Notes under the pieces: model-generated
Told to the model about the DNA's origin: nothing
Seen by the model: the letters and a program-made list of their open reading frames with translations, nothing else
The model's database searches: none
In this document: piece after piece, positions 53,774-62,659 of the stretch
Position numbering within the stretch: the stretch's first letter is position 1
Layout of the letters: each line of letters opens with the position of its first letter
Assembly (NCBI RefSeq): GCF_000374045.1
Contig: NZ_KB893325.1
Coordinates: 47,711 to 111,710 of the forward strand
DNA length: 64,000 nt
Source: Segetibacter koreensis DSM 18137
Lineage (GTDB): Bacteria; Bacteroidota; Bacteroidia; Chitinophagales; Chitinophagaceae
Direction: 5' to 3'
Position numbers and translations under genes: made by a program

Positions 53774-55087
53774 TTAATCTAACTTAGCTGTTGAAATGAC
53801 TTTTTTAACAACCAACTTAAAATCGGCTTTTTCATTATTCAAAACTTTGGAGAAATAATTGTTTAAAATTTTATCTCTTTCCAAATGCTTCTCAACATAA
53901 AGTCGAGCTTTTTTTCTCTTTTCCTCTAAATTACAATTACTTATATTATTCTTTATAGCCTCTACTAAAGACTGAAGGTTTTCTGGTTCTATTAAAATAC
54001 CCATATTGTTAGAACTCATTATTTCATGCAAGCTTGTATCATTATTTGCGGTAACAATTGCAATTCCTCCTACTGATAAAATTGTGCTTAATTTAGAAGG
54101 TAAAACCAAATCACTAGCTTCTGCCTTCTGCAATACCAAATGCAAATCAGCCATATTTAATAGCAAATTAAACATGTTTAGTGGCTGCAAAGGCAAAAAA
54201 AGCAAGTTTGTTAAATTCATCTCGTTTTTTAACCTGGTAAGATGATCTTTATAAGGACCACAACCACAAATTGCAAATTTTACATTAGATAAACTTTTTA
54301 AAGCTTTAGCGGAATATAGAATTGCTTCTAATCCCTGTTTATGTCCAATAGCACCAGAGTATAAAATAACGATATCTGTGGAATTAAAACCAAAATGATG
54401 CTTAAGGTCAGCCCTATTTCTGAGAGGATAAAATGTTTCAATATCTACCCAATTTGGAAAAAGAAAAACGTCTTTATTACATTTATTTTTAACCTTTTGG
54501 ACCATTCCCTTAGAAATAGTACTAACAAAATCTGCATGTTTGATTATGTATTTCTCTATCGCCAGAAATATTTTTACAATCCTGTTGCTTTTTATCATTT
54601 TCAAGTTACGAGCAGCATCTATCTGAAGATCTTGTATATGATACAAAAATTTGCCACCCCTCACTTTTTTATACAAGATACCAAGTAATCCTAATTCAAA
54701 AGGAGGTGCAACAGTAATTACATAATCAAATTTCTTTCTAAAAAGCAATAGAAGAATTGCCGGATACGATGAAAAAAAGAATGAGAATTCCGATATTACT
54801 CTTCTAATCCCTGTTGGTTCTTTAGGTACATAATGAGGACAACGAATAATATTTATTGAAAACTCGTTCATCACAGAGATCTTTTCAGCCTTGTACCAAA
54901 AACACCTTTTTTCGTATGGTTTTTGTACTTTCCAATGGGGATAATATGGAAAAGTAGTTATCACAGTACAATCATTTCCCTGTTCAGCCAACCATTTCAT
55001 CATCTCACCACTATACTTACCTATACCTGTTGGTTCCGGAAAATAATTTCCCCCAATCAAAAGAATTCTGTTTTTCTTCCTAAGCAT
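53774..55087 (-). CDS. WcaI-like glycosyltransferase family 4
   Basis: 437 residues. The N-terminus R-I-L-L-I-G-G-N-Y-F-P-E-P-T-G-I-G-K-Y and T-F-P-Y-Y-P-H-W match the WcaI/WbuB subgroup of GT4. The donor half has Y-S-G-A-I-G-H-K-Q-G-L-E and V-L-P-S-K-L-S-T-I-L-S, the form of this subgroup that replaces the usual E-x7-E. It transfers a sugar (fucosyl/FucNAc-type in known members) to a lipid-linked intermediate. It lies 284 bases below the antiterminator gene and is the first biosynthetic gene of the locus. Confidence 0.87.
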   Translation of the reverse strand: MLRKKNRILLIGGNYFPEPTGIGKYSGEMMKWLAEQGNDCTVITTFPYYPHWKVQKPYEKRCFWYKAEKISVMNEFSINIIRCPHYVPKEPTGIRRVISEFSFFFSSYPAILLLLFRKKFDYVITVAPPFELGLLGILYKKVRGGKFLYHIQDLQIDAARNLKMIKSNRIVKIFLAIEKYIIKHADFVSTISKGMVQKVKNKCNKDVFLFPNWVDIETFYPLRNRADLKHHFGFNSTDIVILYSGAIGHKQGLEAILYSAKALKSLSNVKFAICGCGPYKDHLTRLKNEMNLTNLLFLPLQPLNMFNLLLNMADLHLVLQKAEASDLVLPSKLSTILSVGGIAIVTANNDTSLHEIMSSNNMGILIEPENLQSLVEAIKNNISNCNLEEKRKKARLYVEKHLERDKILNNYFSKVLNNEKADFKLVVKKVISTAKLD

Positions 55088-55371
55088 AAAGATTTACTCT
55101 AAAGAAATTTGTTAAGAATAGATAAGAAGTAATGGGGAGTATAGAATAACGAAAACACTAGAGATAAGTTTATTCACTGTCAGTCACAAATAATTAATTT
55201 TTATTGAAATAAAAGGTCCTCCACATAATAGCAATTAGTCTTTACAAAAAATGAATTAATGAACCTCCTGTTAAAACATTTAGATAAAAAAACTTGATGG
55301 ATAACTGCAGTCGCAATACTGAAATAAAAAAGGCTCTTTGAAATATCTGTGAGTTTTATCAGTAGCTTTTT

Positions 55372-55896
55372 TTAAAGAAAAGCTTGTTTTCGTCTTGTGG
55401 TAACCTTTTCAATATGAGAACGTTGCACCTGGGCAGTCATGGTAAAGCCAAGTGAAGGAAGAACCACTTTAACGGTACGATTCATTACTTCTATCACATT
55501 TCCTTCCATTGCTATTAATGGTCCCTGTGTAATGCGTACTTTATCATTTACTGTAAGCTTAGTTTTTTCCAACTGCACATTTTGATGATCCGATAAAAAA
55601 CATTTTATCGCATTGATCTCACTGTCCTTAATAGCAGCTGGCTTCCCTAACCAATACACAAAATTTATAACGCCGTCTGTTTGAAGCACCCGTAAGTGGT
55701 CATGTTCTGCCACATGAATGAATACGTAGGAAGTAAATAAAGGTTCAAAAATTATTTTTTTGCGATCGCTCCATTGACGATACACTTTATTTAAAGGGCA
55801 ATAATGTTCAATTCCTTTTTTTTCCAGGTGAGTAGCAACTTTTTTTTCCCATTTAGGCCTGGTATAAACAGCATACCATTTCACTTCTTTGTTCAT
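55372..55896 (-). CDS. UpxY-family transcription antiterminator (NusG-like)
   Basis: 174 residues. An NGN domain fills about 5-105 (W-Y-A-V-Y-T-R-P-K-W-E, F-E-P-L-F-T-S-Y-V-F-I) and a KOW-like segment follows (D-K-V-R-I-T-Q-G-P-L). UpxY proteins of Bacteroides associate with RNA polymerase and suppress early termination in their own capsule locus. The gene is the most upstream minus-strand gene, so it probably acts on the roughly 35-kb transcript below it. No UpxZ partner (its usual antagonist) was seen next to it. Confidence 0.9.
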   Translation of the reverse strand: MNKEVKWYAVYTRPKWEKKVATHLEKKGIEHYCPLNKVYRQWSDRKKIIFEPLFTSYVFIHVAEHDHLRVLQTDGVINFVYWLGKPAAIKDSEINAIKCFLSDHQNVQLEKTKLTVNDKVRITQGPLIAMEGNVIEVMNRTVKVVLPSLGFTMTAQVQRSHIEKVTTRRKQAFL

Positions 55897-57235
55897 ATTA
55901 TTATTTTAAGCATTAAATAAGGAATAAGCAGGCTCTGCCCAACTTTGTCACAAATACATTGGTACAAAGCAAATTTTAATATACAAAAAGAGAGAGATAA
56001 AAAACTTAAGATATCCTTTCATCCACTTTCCAATAACAACTCAAAATAACATTGCTAATTCTCCTCACAAGCCACATTTATCAGAAATAAAAATGACTAA
56101 CATCACTAATATCACCAATAAATAATTAAGGAGACTAAAACTGTTATTTCGATTATTGACCAAAACTGCTAATGGCCACTTTTGTACATATAGAGCTATG
56201 AATGGCGATGGGGGGAGTCTGCATTCATTCCAAGATTTTATTGGTATTATACCAATAAACCTTTTCTAGCCTTTTGCACAACAGGAAAACAAGAAAAGTA
56301 GTCAGAAGTATTTAATAGTGGTCTTCCAACCATTTAATTATTTACCATATATTTATTATAACCCAACTTGCCCTAGAAAATACCTTCATTTTTAAAAAAG
56401 AAATTTTCTTTTTTATTTATTAAAAAAATTAATAACTGAATATATGGATAGGCTTTTTGACCTTAGGATAGAGGAAGTAAAATTAAATCAATTAATTATA
56501 TAACAATAATAATTAAACTTTTTTAAAACTCAAAACTAAAATTTAATATTTTTAGTAACAAATAATTCAATAAAAATCTTTTACAATAATCACCTCTTAA
56601 TCATAGGATTAGAAAAAATATTATAAGCTTGTTTATACCCCAATACTTGATGTGCAGAAGCTGAAATAAATCTACTTGATGGTTTTATCCGGATCAGTAT
56701 TGCATGTGAAAATTTCCTGTTTAAAACAGGTATTTGTCTTAAACTCTACTGTTCAAGGTGCGAAAAAAGGTTTTTTAAATGTGCTACAGCTTTAACGAAT
56801 AATTGCATCTGCTAGGCCCGCTCAATCTCATTTACGGCGCTATCATATTCGCAACATCAGTGCTAAAACGACTAGTAAAAAAGTTAGTTTCGTCATATAA
56901 CCTTTATTGTATAGCGTTGTGTACACAAGATAATTTTCTGTGGCTTGGGCAATGATGACTTCAGAGATATTAAAGCGTGATTTTCGTCATAAAAAAAGCA
57001 CTGGTAAAACAATTAGTATGCAAGTTTTCGATCTGATATGTTAGTCTTAATCCTTGCCTTTTAGTCTAGTGTTTTACATTGCTGCCAATCTTGCGTTAAC
57101 CCTTTAAAAAATTACATGCTAACTTCTAATCTAATCACTGTATAAATGCCACATTGAAGCCATCTTTTAGCTTAATTAATTCTTTTGATTAGTTTCCTCC
57201 TCTTTTTTATTCAATACTAAACTTTAAATTGCCTT
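55897..57235. other. 1.3-kb gene-free region upstream of the antiterminator
   Basis: About 1339 AT-rich bases between divergent genes. All reading frames are short and without coding character. It holds a perfect 23-base palindrome at 56237-56259 and a second small inverted repeat (CCTGTTT-A-AAACAGG) at 56716-56730. It must include the locus promoter and the rmuC promoter. The length exceeds what two promoters need, so a long leader RNA, a decayed gene or an unrecognised RNA is possible. Confidence 0.5.
56237..56259. repeat. Perfect 23-bp palindrome
   Basis: Eleven-base arms, TTTATTGGTAT and ATACCAATAAA, flank one central T without a mismatch. It is about 340 bases upstream of the antiterminator gene. 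Such symmetric sites are typical operators for dimeric regulators; with T/A-rich arms it could also form a hairpin in a leader RNA. It is not followed by a T-run, so it is not a normal terminator. Confidence 0.6.
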
Positions 57236-58696
57236 ATGACTATTATATATATCGCTCTTTCCATTATTACTATACTGCTTGTCATCAATCTCATCATATC
57301 ATTAAATACGAATAACAGCAAAGAAAACGAGATCGGATACAAACTTGAGTCATTAAAAAATGAGATACAACGAATTGACCTTTCGGTAAAAGCAGAGATT
57401 GCGGGGAATCGTAAAGAAGTATTCGATAATGCTGCATTGGCACGAAAAGAACTTGCCTCCTCCCTGTTTTCGTTTGAAGAAAAATTAAACCACATGACCA
57501 GTACAATTGATTATAAACTCACTGCTTTCAAAGAATCTAATGGTATAAATGTGAAGGAAACACGTACAGAGATAAAGCTGGCTCTCGAAGTATTTAAAAA
57601 AGACCTCTCACAATCAATTCATAAATTTAATAGCATTCAGAAAGATAGTTTCTACGCACTTTTAAGCAAACAGACTGAACAGAATACGGACATAGGCACC
57701 CGCCTCGACAGTATGCGGCAAACGCTTGAAAAGAAAATCGCAGAAATGCAAAAGGGTAACGAGCAAAAGCTGGAACAAATGCGGATAACAGTTGACGAAA
57801 AACTACAGCAAACACTTGAAGCAAGGCTCGGGCAATCTTTCAAACTTGTAAGCGAAAGACTCGAAGCGGTACACAAAGGGCTTGGAGATATGCAGCAACT
57901 GGCAACAGGCGTTGGCGATCTTAAACGGGTACTGAGCAATGTAAAAACAAGAGGTGTGCTGGGCGAATACCAACTTGAAAGCCTGCTGGAACAAATACTT
58001 ACTCAAGAGCAGTATGGCAAGAACGTAAAGACAAAGCAAGGCAGCAATGCCGTCGTAGAGTTTGCCGTAAAGCTACCCGGAAGGCAACACATTGAAAGTA
58101 CTGTTTGGCTACCTATCGATAGTAAATTTCCAAAAGAAGCATTTGAACTGCTGCTGGAAGCTTATGATCATGGAGACGCAGAGTTGGTAGAAGAGCACCG
58201 CCGTACTTTTACAAAAGGCATTAAAAACTGTGCACAGGATATTTGCAGCAAATACATTGACGCGCCTAATACTACAGATTTTGCCGTTTTGTTTCTGCCC
58301 TTCGAGAGCTTGTATGCCGAAGTACTGCGTACACCGGGTCTCTTCGAAGCTATCCAGCGCGAGTGCAAAATTATTATTACCGGTCCCACTACCTTATCTG
58401 CACTCCTCAACAGTTTACAGATGGGTTTTCGCACTCTTGCTATTGAAAAGCGCAGCGGCGAAGTCTGGCAGCTACTAAGTGCAGTAAAAACAGAATTTGG
58501 CAATTTCAGCACACTACTACAAAAAGCGCAAAACAACATACAAACAGGATTAAATCAACTGGAAGATGTGGTAGGCAAAAGAACAAGAGCCATACAAAAA
58601 CGACTCAAAGGAGTTGAAACATTAAGCGATGAACAGGTAAAAACGCTTATTCCGGAACTAGCAAACGGAGAGTTATTGAATGATGACGATGAGTAG
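57236..58696 (+). CDS. rmuC: DNA recombination protein RmuC
   Basis: 486 residues. An N-terminal membrane helix (about 3-23) precedes a long coiled coil (about 30-215; repeated E-K-K-I, E-Q-K-L-E-Q-M, E-A-R-L). The RmuC core (about 220-430) shows T-R-G-V-L-G-E-Y-Q-L-E, L-P-I-D-S-K-F-P-K-E and the I-T-G-P-T-T-L stretch. RmuC limits inversions at short inverted repeats and is related to restriction-type nuclease folds. It stands alone, with the large gene-free region on its left. Confidence 0.95.
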   Translation: MTIIYIALSIITILLVINLIISLNTNNSKENEIGYKLESLKNEIQRIDLSVKAEIAGNRKEVFDNAALARKELASSLFSFEEKLNHMTSTIDYKLTAFKESNGINVKETRTEIKLALEVFKKDLSQSIHKFNSIQKDSFYALLSKQTEQNTDIGTRLDSMRQTLEKKIAEMQKGNEQKLEQMRITVDEKLQQTLEARLGQSFKLVSERLEAVHKGLGDMQQLATGVGDLKRVLSNVKTRGVLGEYQLESLLEQILTQEQYGKNVKTKQGSNAVVEFAVKLPGRQHIESTVWLPIDSKFPKEAFELLLEAYDHGDAELVEEHRRTFTKGIKNCAQDICSKYIDAPNTTDFAVLFLPFESLYAEVLRTPGLFEAIQRECKIIITGPTTLSALLNSLQMGFRTLAIEKRSGEVWQLLSAVKTEFGNFSTLLQKAQNNIQTGLNQLEDVVGKRTRAIQKRLKGVETLSDEQVKTLIPELANGELLNDDDE

Positions 58697-58791
58697 AAAC
58701 TCGCCCACATACAACACGGTACTACGTGTATCCTATTCAAATTCACTTCTTCAACAATACTCAGAAAAAATAAACAAAAGATTTGTTTCAG

Positions 58792-59721
58792 TTATGAATT
58801 TTTCATTTTTTTGAAATGTTCCTCCATTGTTTTAGGGAAATCAGCAAGTGCAATTTCGGGTTCAGCAATTTCGGGGTGCCATAGTTTTTCCCACTCGAAA
58901 CTAAAATAGCCAGTGTATCCACCATTATTTAAAGCATCAATTCCTTCAAAAACGGGTGATTCTCCTTTGCCTAATAATGTGTAATGCTCTTTTCCATCAA
59001 CTATGTTTACATCTTTGATATGAGTATGCCTGATGTATTTTCGCAACTTTTGATACACCTCGGCCGGAGGTTCTTTAGTAACTACCCACATATTTACAAT
59101 ATCCCAAATCAACCCTACATGTTCATGTTCTGCAGCCTTCATGATCGTTTCGAGGTCATTGCTTTTTACAACCTGACCGTGCGATTCTAATAAAACAGTT
59201 ACTTCACTTCCTTTTGCATAATCGCCCAATTCTAACAAACCTTTTGAAATAAGATCAATAGTGGCATTACGATCCTGGTCAGGGGGAAAATCATTGGGAA
59301 ACACTCTTATGTAAGGGCATTTTAATTGCTCGGCAAGGTCGATAAACTGTTTTGCTTCGTCTAAATTTTTTTTGCGTTCTATGCTATTACTGTGGTGTAA
59401 AGATGCGGATGCTCCCAGGTCAACTATTTTAATCCCTTTGTCTTTTACAAATTTCCTGGTTTCAGCAATTTTTTGCAGAGTGCTAAATTCTGCACATTTA
59501 GGCAGGTCCATCTGCCGCTGAATAGTTCGTATCTCCAAGCCGTCATACCCATTTTCTTTAGCAAAATTTACTATTTTCTCAAAACTCCAATCAGGACAAC
59601 CTAAGGTCGAAAATGAAAGAAGAGGTTTGTTTTTTTTGAAATCAAATGCGCTTGCGGCAAATGCTAATGCAAGAAGGCCCCCTATGTTTTGCAAAAAATC
59701 TCTGCGATCGTATTTCTTCAT
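58792..59721 (-). CDS. Tat-exported sugar phosphate isomerase/epimerase-like protein
   Basis: 309 residues from ATG 59721; the frame runs on to 59808, but this ATG gives a Tat signal (K-K-Y-D-R-R-D-F-L-Q-N then a hydrophobic stretch). The mature part is an AP endonuclease 2/xylose isomerase-like TIM barrel: F-S-T-L-G-C-P-D, D-G-L-E-I-R-T, V-L-L-E-S-H-G, I-W-D-I-V-N and H-T-H-I-K-D. Metal-binding Glu, Asp and His are thus in place. The family isomerises or epimerises sugars; the substrate is unknown. It diverges from the cytochrome-dehydrogenase fusion gene. Confidence 0.86.
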   Translation of the reverse strand: MKKYDRRDFLQNIGGLLALAFAASAFDFKKNKPLLSFSTLGCPDWSFEKIVNFAKENGYDGLEIRTIQRQMDLPKCAEFSTLQKIAETRKFVKDKGIKIVDLGASASLHHSNSIERKKNLDEAKQFIDLAEQLKCPYIRVFPNDFPPDQDRNATIDLISKGLLELGDYAKGSEVTVLLESHGQVVKSNDLETIMKAAEHEHVGLIWDIVNMWVVTKEPPAEVYQKLRKYIRHTHIKDVNIVDGKEHYTLLGKGESPVFEGIDALNNGGYTGYFSFEWEKLWHPEIAEPEIALADFPKTMEEHFKKMKNS

Positions 59722-59925
59722 GTTAAGAATAGAAATAAATAAAATACAAATTAATAGAACTAAACAAAGTATTACAAACAGACTGAAAGATACACAAGAA
59801 TTTTTCACATAAAGTGAAATAAAAAGTGAGATTTTAAAGCTTATGCACTACAAATGTTCAGAATGTTTGTGGCTTAAAGATTATAATGCCGTTTAAAGAT
59901 GTGCATGAGAAAACATTAAAAGTTA

Positions 59926-59933
59926 TAGATTTG
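59926..59933 (+). promoter_or_regulatory. Possible -7 element of the cytochrome-dehydrogenase gene
   Basis: TAGATTTG fits TAnnTTTG exactly and ends 12 bases before ATG 59946 and 27 before ATG 59961. If used, it favours the second ATG as start. A matching -33 box at the usual distance was not found. Confidence 0.3.
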
Positions 59934-59960
59934 ATTTAATTAATTATGCATACTTTAATA

Positions 59961-61697
59961 ATGAAGAAAAGAATTCTGGTTATTTTAACTGTGTGGTTTT
60001 TATTCTATTGTAGCGCCTGCAATTCTGTAAATTCTGCAAATAACAACATCTCTACTGACTCTGTTACGATTAATAAAGGTGAAATATCATTCAACCAGCA
60101 TTGTAGCGGTTGTCATAACTTTAGCCAGGATGGCATTGGTCCGCAATTAGGTGGATTAACAACGAAGGTTTCGGCTGAATGGATTGAACATTTTATAAAA
60201 GATCCACAATCAGTTATTAAGTCTGGAGATGAGAGGGCTAAACAGTTGTATAAAAAATACAGGACATTTATGCCTTCATTTCCAACTTTTACAAATGATG
60301 AATTGAACCAAATCGTCTCATTTTTAAATACCCATAAACTTCCTGCTACAAAGGTAACAAAGGAAGATGGCAAGGAATTATCAGATCCTATTCCCGGCAA
60401 AATCAAATCTTCAAATCTGGTGGTAGAAATGAAAGAGGTAACACAGTTTCCTCCTTCCAGTGACAGTGGAAAGTTACCTTTAACAAGAATAACAAAGTTA
60501 GATTACCAACCAAATACAGGTACGTCATTTGTCCTCGACCTCCGTGGAAAACTTTATAAGCTACAAGATAATAAGCCGTCGGTGTATATGGATATGGCTA
60601 AACTTAAACCTAAATTTGTTAATGAGCCTGGTCTGGCTACAGGCTTTGGCAGTTTTGCTTTTCATCCGCAATTTGCTACTAACGGTCTTATATATACAAC
60701 CCACACAGAACCTCCCGGTTCAGCTAAAGCAGATTTCGCCTACCCCGATTCTATTAAGGTTACTTTGCAATGGGTGCTGACGGAGTGGAAAGCTGACAAC
60801 CCTGCTGCTGCTACTTTTTCAGGAAAAGGCAGGGAACTGTTCAGAGTGAATATGGTTGCGGGTATTCACGGCGTTCAGGAGATTACCTTCAACCCACTTG
60901 CTAAACCTGGTAACGAAGATTACGGCCTCTTGTATATAGGAATTGGTGATGGTGGCAGTGTTGAAAACGGATTTCCCTTCTTAACGCATAGTCGTGAAAA
61001 AATATGGGGAACTACTATTCGCATCAATCCTACTGGCAAAAACAGCAGAAACGGTCAGTACGGAATTCCGCCCCAAAATCCTTTCACTAAAAGTCAAAAC
61101 AGTAAAGACCTGGGAGAAATTTATGCTTATGGCTTTAGAAACCCACATCGTATTACCTGGAGCAAGAGTGGGCGAATGCTGGTTTGCAATATCGGACATG
61201 GTAATATTGAATCAGTTAACCTTGTTATGAAAGGCCATGACTATGGCTGGCCTGTAAGAGAAGGTTCTTTTGTTTTAAATCCTTATGGCGAATTAAATAA
61301 AGTGTATCCACTTCCAGTAAATGATAGTAGCTACCACATCACTTATCCTATTGCAGAATATGATCACGATGAAGGAAAAGCGATTTCAGGAGGATTTGAA
61401 TATTCCGGAACTTCTATCCCGGAATTAAAAGGCAAATACCTGTTCGGCGATATCCCAACCGGCAGATTATTTTATATAGACATGAGTGATGTAAAGCAAG
61501 GAAGGCAAGCTATCATAAAAGAATGGAACATCTCAGTCGATGGCAAGGTGAAGACACTTACCGAGCTTTGTGGAACTGGTCGTGTAGATGTGCATTTTGG
61601 GCGGGATTCGCGAGGAGAATTATATTTATTAACCAAACCCGACGGAAAGTTGTATAAATTAATAAGTGCAACTAAAACACCAGTATCGGCACTTTGA
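59961..61697 (+). CDS. Cytochrome c-PQQ sugar dehydrogenase fusion lipoprotein
   Basis: 578 residues from ATG 59961; ATG 59946 adds five. A signal with Y-C-S-A-C suggests a lipoprotein with lipidated Cys. A class I cytochrome c domain follows (about 35-115), haem motif C48-S-G-C51-H52 and a probable Met ligand in T-F-M-P-S-F. The glucose/sorbosone dehydrogenase propeller (about 155-570) has G-I-G-D-G-G-S, Y-G-F-R-N-P-H-R and H-G-N-I-E motifs. It would oxidise a sugar or related substrate in the periplasm and pass electrons through its own haem. The substrate is unknown. Confidence 0.88.
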   Translation: MKKRILVILTVWFLFYCSACNSVNSANNNISTDSVTINKGEISFNQHCSGCHNFSQDGIGPQLGGLTTKVSAEWIEHFIKDPQSVIKSGDERAKQLYKKYRTFMPSFPTFTNDELNQIVSFLNTHKLPATKVTKEDGKELSDPIPGKIKSSNLVVEMKEVTQFPPSSDSGKLPLTRITKLDYQPNTGTSFVLDLRGKLYKLQDNKPSVYMDMAKLKPKFVNEPGLATGFGSFAFHPQFATNGLIYTTHTEPPGSAKADFAYPDSIKVTLQWVLTEWKADNPAAATFSGKGRELFRVNMVAGIHGVQEITFNPLAKPGNEDYGLLYIGIGDGGSVENGFPFLTHSREKIWGTTIRINPTGKNSRNGQYGIPPQNPFTKSQNSKDLGEIYAYGFRNPHRITWSKSGRMLVCNIGHGNIESVNLVMKGHDYGWPVREGSFVLNPYGELNKVYPLPVNDSSYHITYPIAEYDHDEGKAISGGFEYSGTSIPELKGKYLFGDIPTGRLFYIDMSDVKQGRQAIIKEWNISVDGKVKTLTELCGTGRVDVHFGRDSRGELYLLTKPDGKLYKLISATKTPVSAL

Positions 61698-61888
61698 CTG
61701 AAAAGGTACCCTTAAAAGTGATTGTAGGAAATATTACTCTCTAAATGAATATATGTCCTCTAAAAATATGTATTACATAAGGGATTCCACAACACTCTTG
61801 CATATCCACAATGTCATGTTTACTTTTGACTTCTTAATTAATTAATAAGTTTTTTTTCATATATTCATTTAACCCTTAACAGGTTCGT

Positions 61889-62575
61889 ATGTTCATAGGA
61901 CATTTTGCACTTGGCTTTGCGGCAAAGAAGATTAACCCTACTCCGTCATTAGGAACTTACTTTTTAGCAGTGCAATTTTTAGATCTTTTATGGCCAACTT
62001 TGCTCCTGCTCCATGTTGAAAAGGTAGAGATTACAGGAAAAAAAGGGCTTCCACTTAACTTTATAAGTTATCCAATATCGCATAGCCTTGCAATGGTATT
62101 ATTATGGGGATTGTTGTTTTCAGTTTTATATTGGCTATTTAAGAAAGAGACAAAGTCGGCCATAGTCCTGGGCCTATGCGTGGTAAGCCATTGGGTGCTT
62201 GACCTTATTGTTCATATTCCTGATTTACCCTTATATCCCGGAAAGTCACCTTTATTTGGTTTAGGTTTATGGAAATCAATAACTGCGAGTTTAATAGTGG
62301 AGCTACTATTATTTGTATCAGGCATATTTCTTTACTTAACTGCTACAAAGGCATCTAATAAAGCAGGTTCAATCGGCTTTTGGTCACTTGCGATTTTCCT
62401 GCTCGTTATTCATATTGCAAATATGTTTGGGGCACCTCCTTCAAACGTTAAGGCAATTGCATGGGCCGGACAATTACAATGGTTATTTGTAATATGGGCT
62501 TATTGGATTGATAGAAACAGGCACACTGCCGACACTTCAATTGCTGTAAATCCTAAAAAAGCTGCTATAACTTAA
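61889..62575 (+). CDS. YdjM/DUF457-like membrane-bound metal-dependent hydrolase family protein
   Basis: 228 residues with six or so hydrophobic helices. The N-terminus G-H-F-A-L-G-F-A-A-K and the S-H-W-V-L-D-L motif (about 105-112) place the metal-type His/Asp residues of the YdjM/DUF457 family. In the D-L-L-W-P loop another Asp is present. Function is not established for this family beyond the suggested hydrolase. It faces the arginase-like gene with 84 bases between. Confidence 0.78.
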   Translation: MFIGHFALGFAAKKINPTPSLGTYFLAVQFLDLLWPTLLLLHVEKVEITGKKGLPLNFISYPISHSLAMVLLWGLLFSVLYWLFKKETKSAIVLGLCVVSHWVLDLIVHIPDLPLYPGKSPLFGLGLWKSITASLIVELLLFVSGIFLYLTATKASNKAGSIGFWSLAIFLLVIHIANMFGAPPSNVKAIAWAGQLQWLFVIWAYWIDRNRHTADTSIAVNPKKAAIT

Positions 62576-62659
62576 CGATACGCCACTTAAAATTGAAACA
62601 CATGCGCATTACCTTCCATTTTTACAAGGGACATTAACCACCAGTTTTCTAAATACTTG

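Noticed and set aside
55897..57235. tRNA, riboswitch or CRISPR array in the large gap
   Set aside because: No T-loop motif, no conserved riboswitch core and no regularly spaced repeats were found on reading both strands.
58168..58539. 123-codon minus-strand frame inside rmuC
   Set aside because: Shadow of the conserved RmuC core.
59722..59808. 29-codon N-terminal extension of the isomerase-like protein
   Set aside because: It would put a second hydrophobic helix before a complete Tat signal (R-R-D-F-L), which is unlikely.
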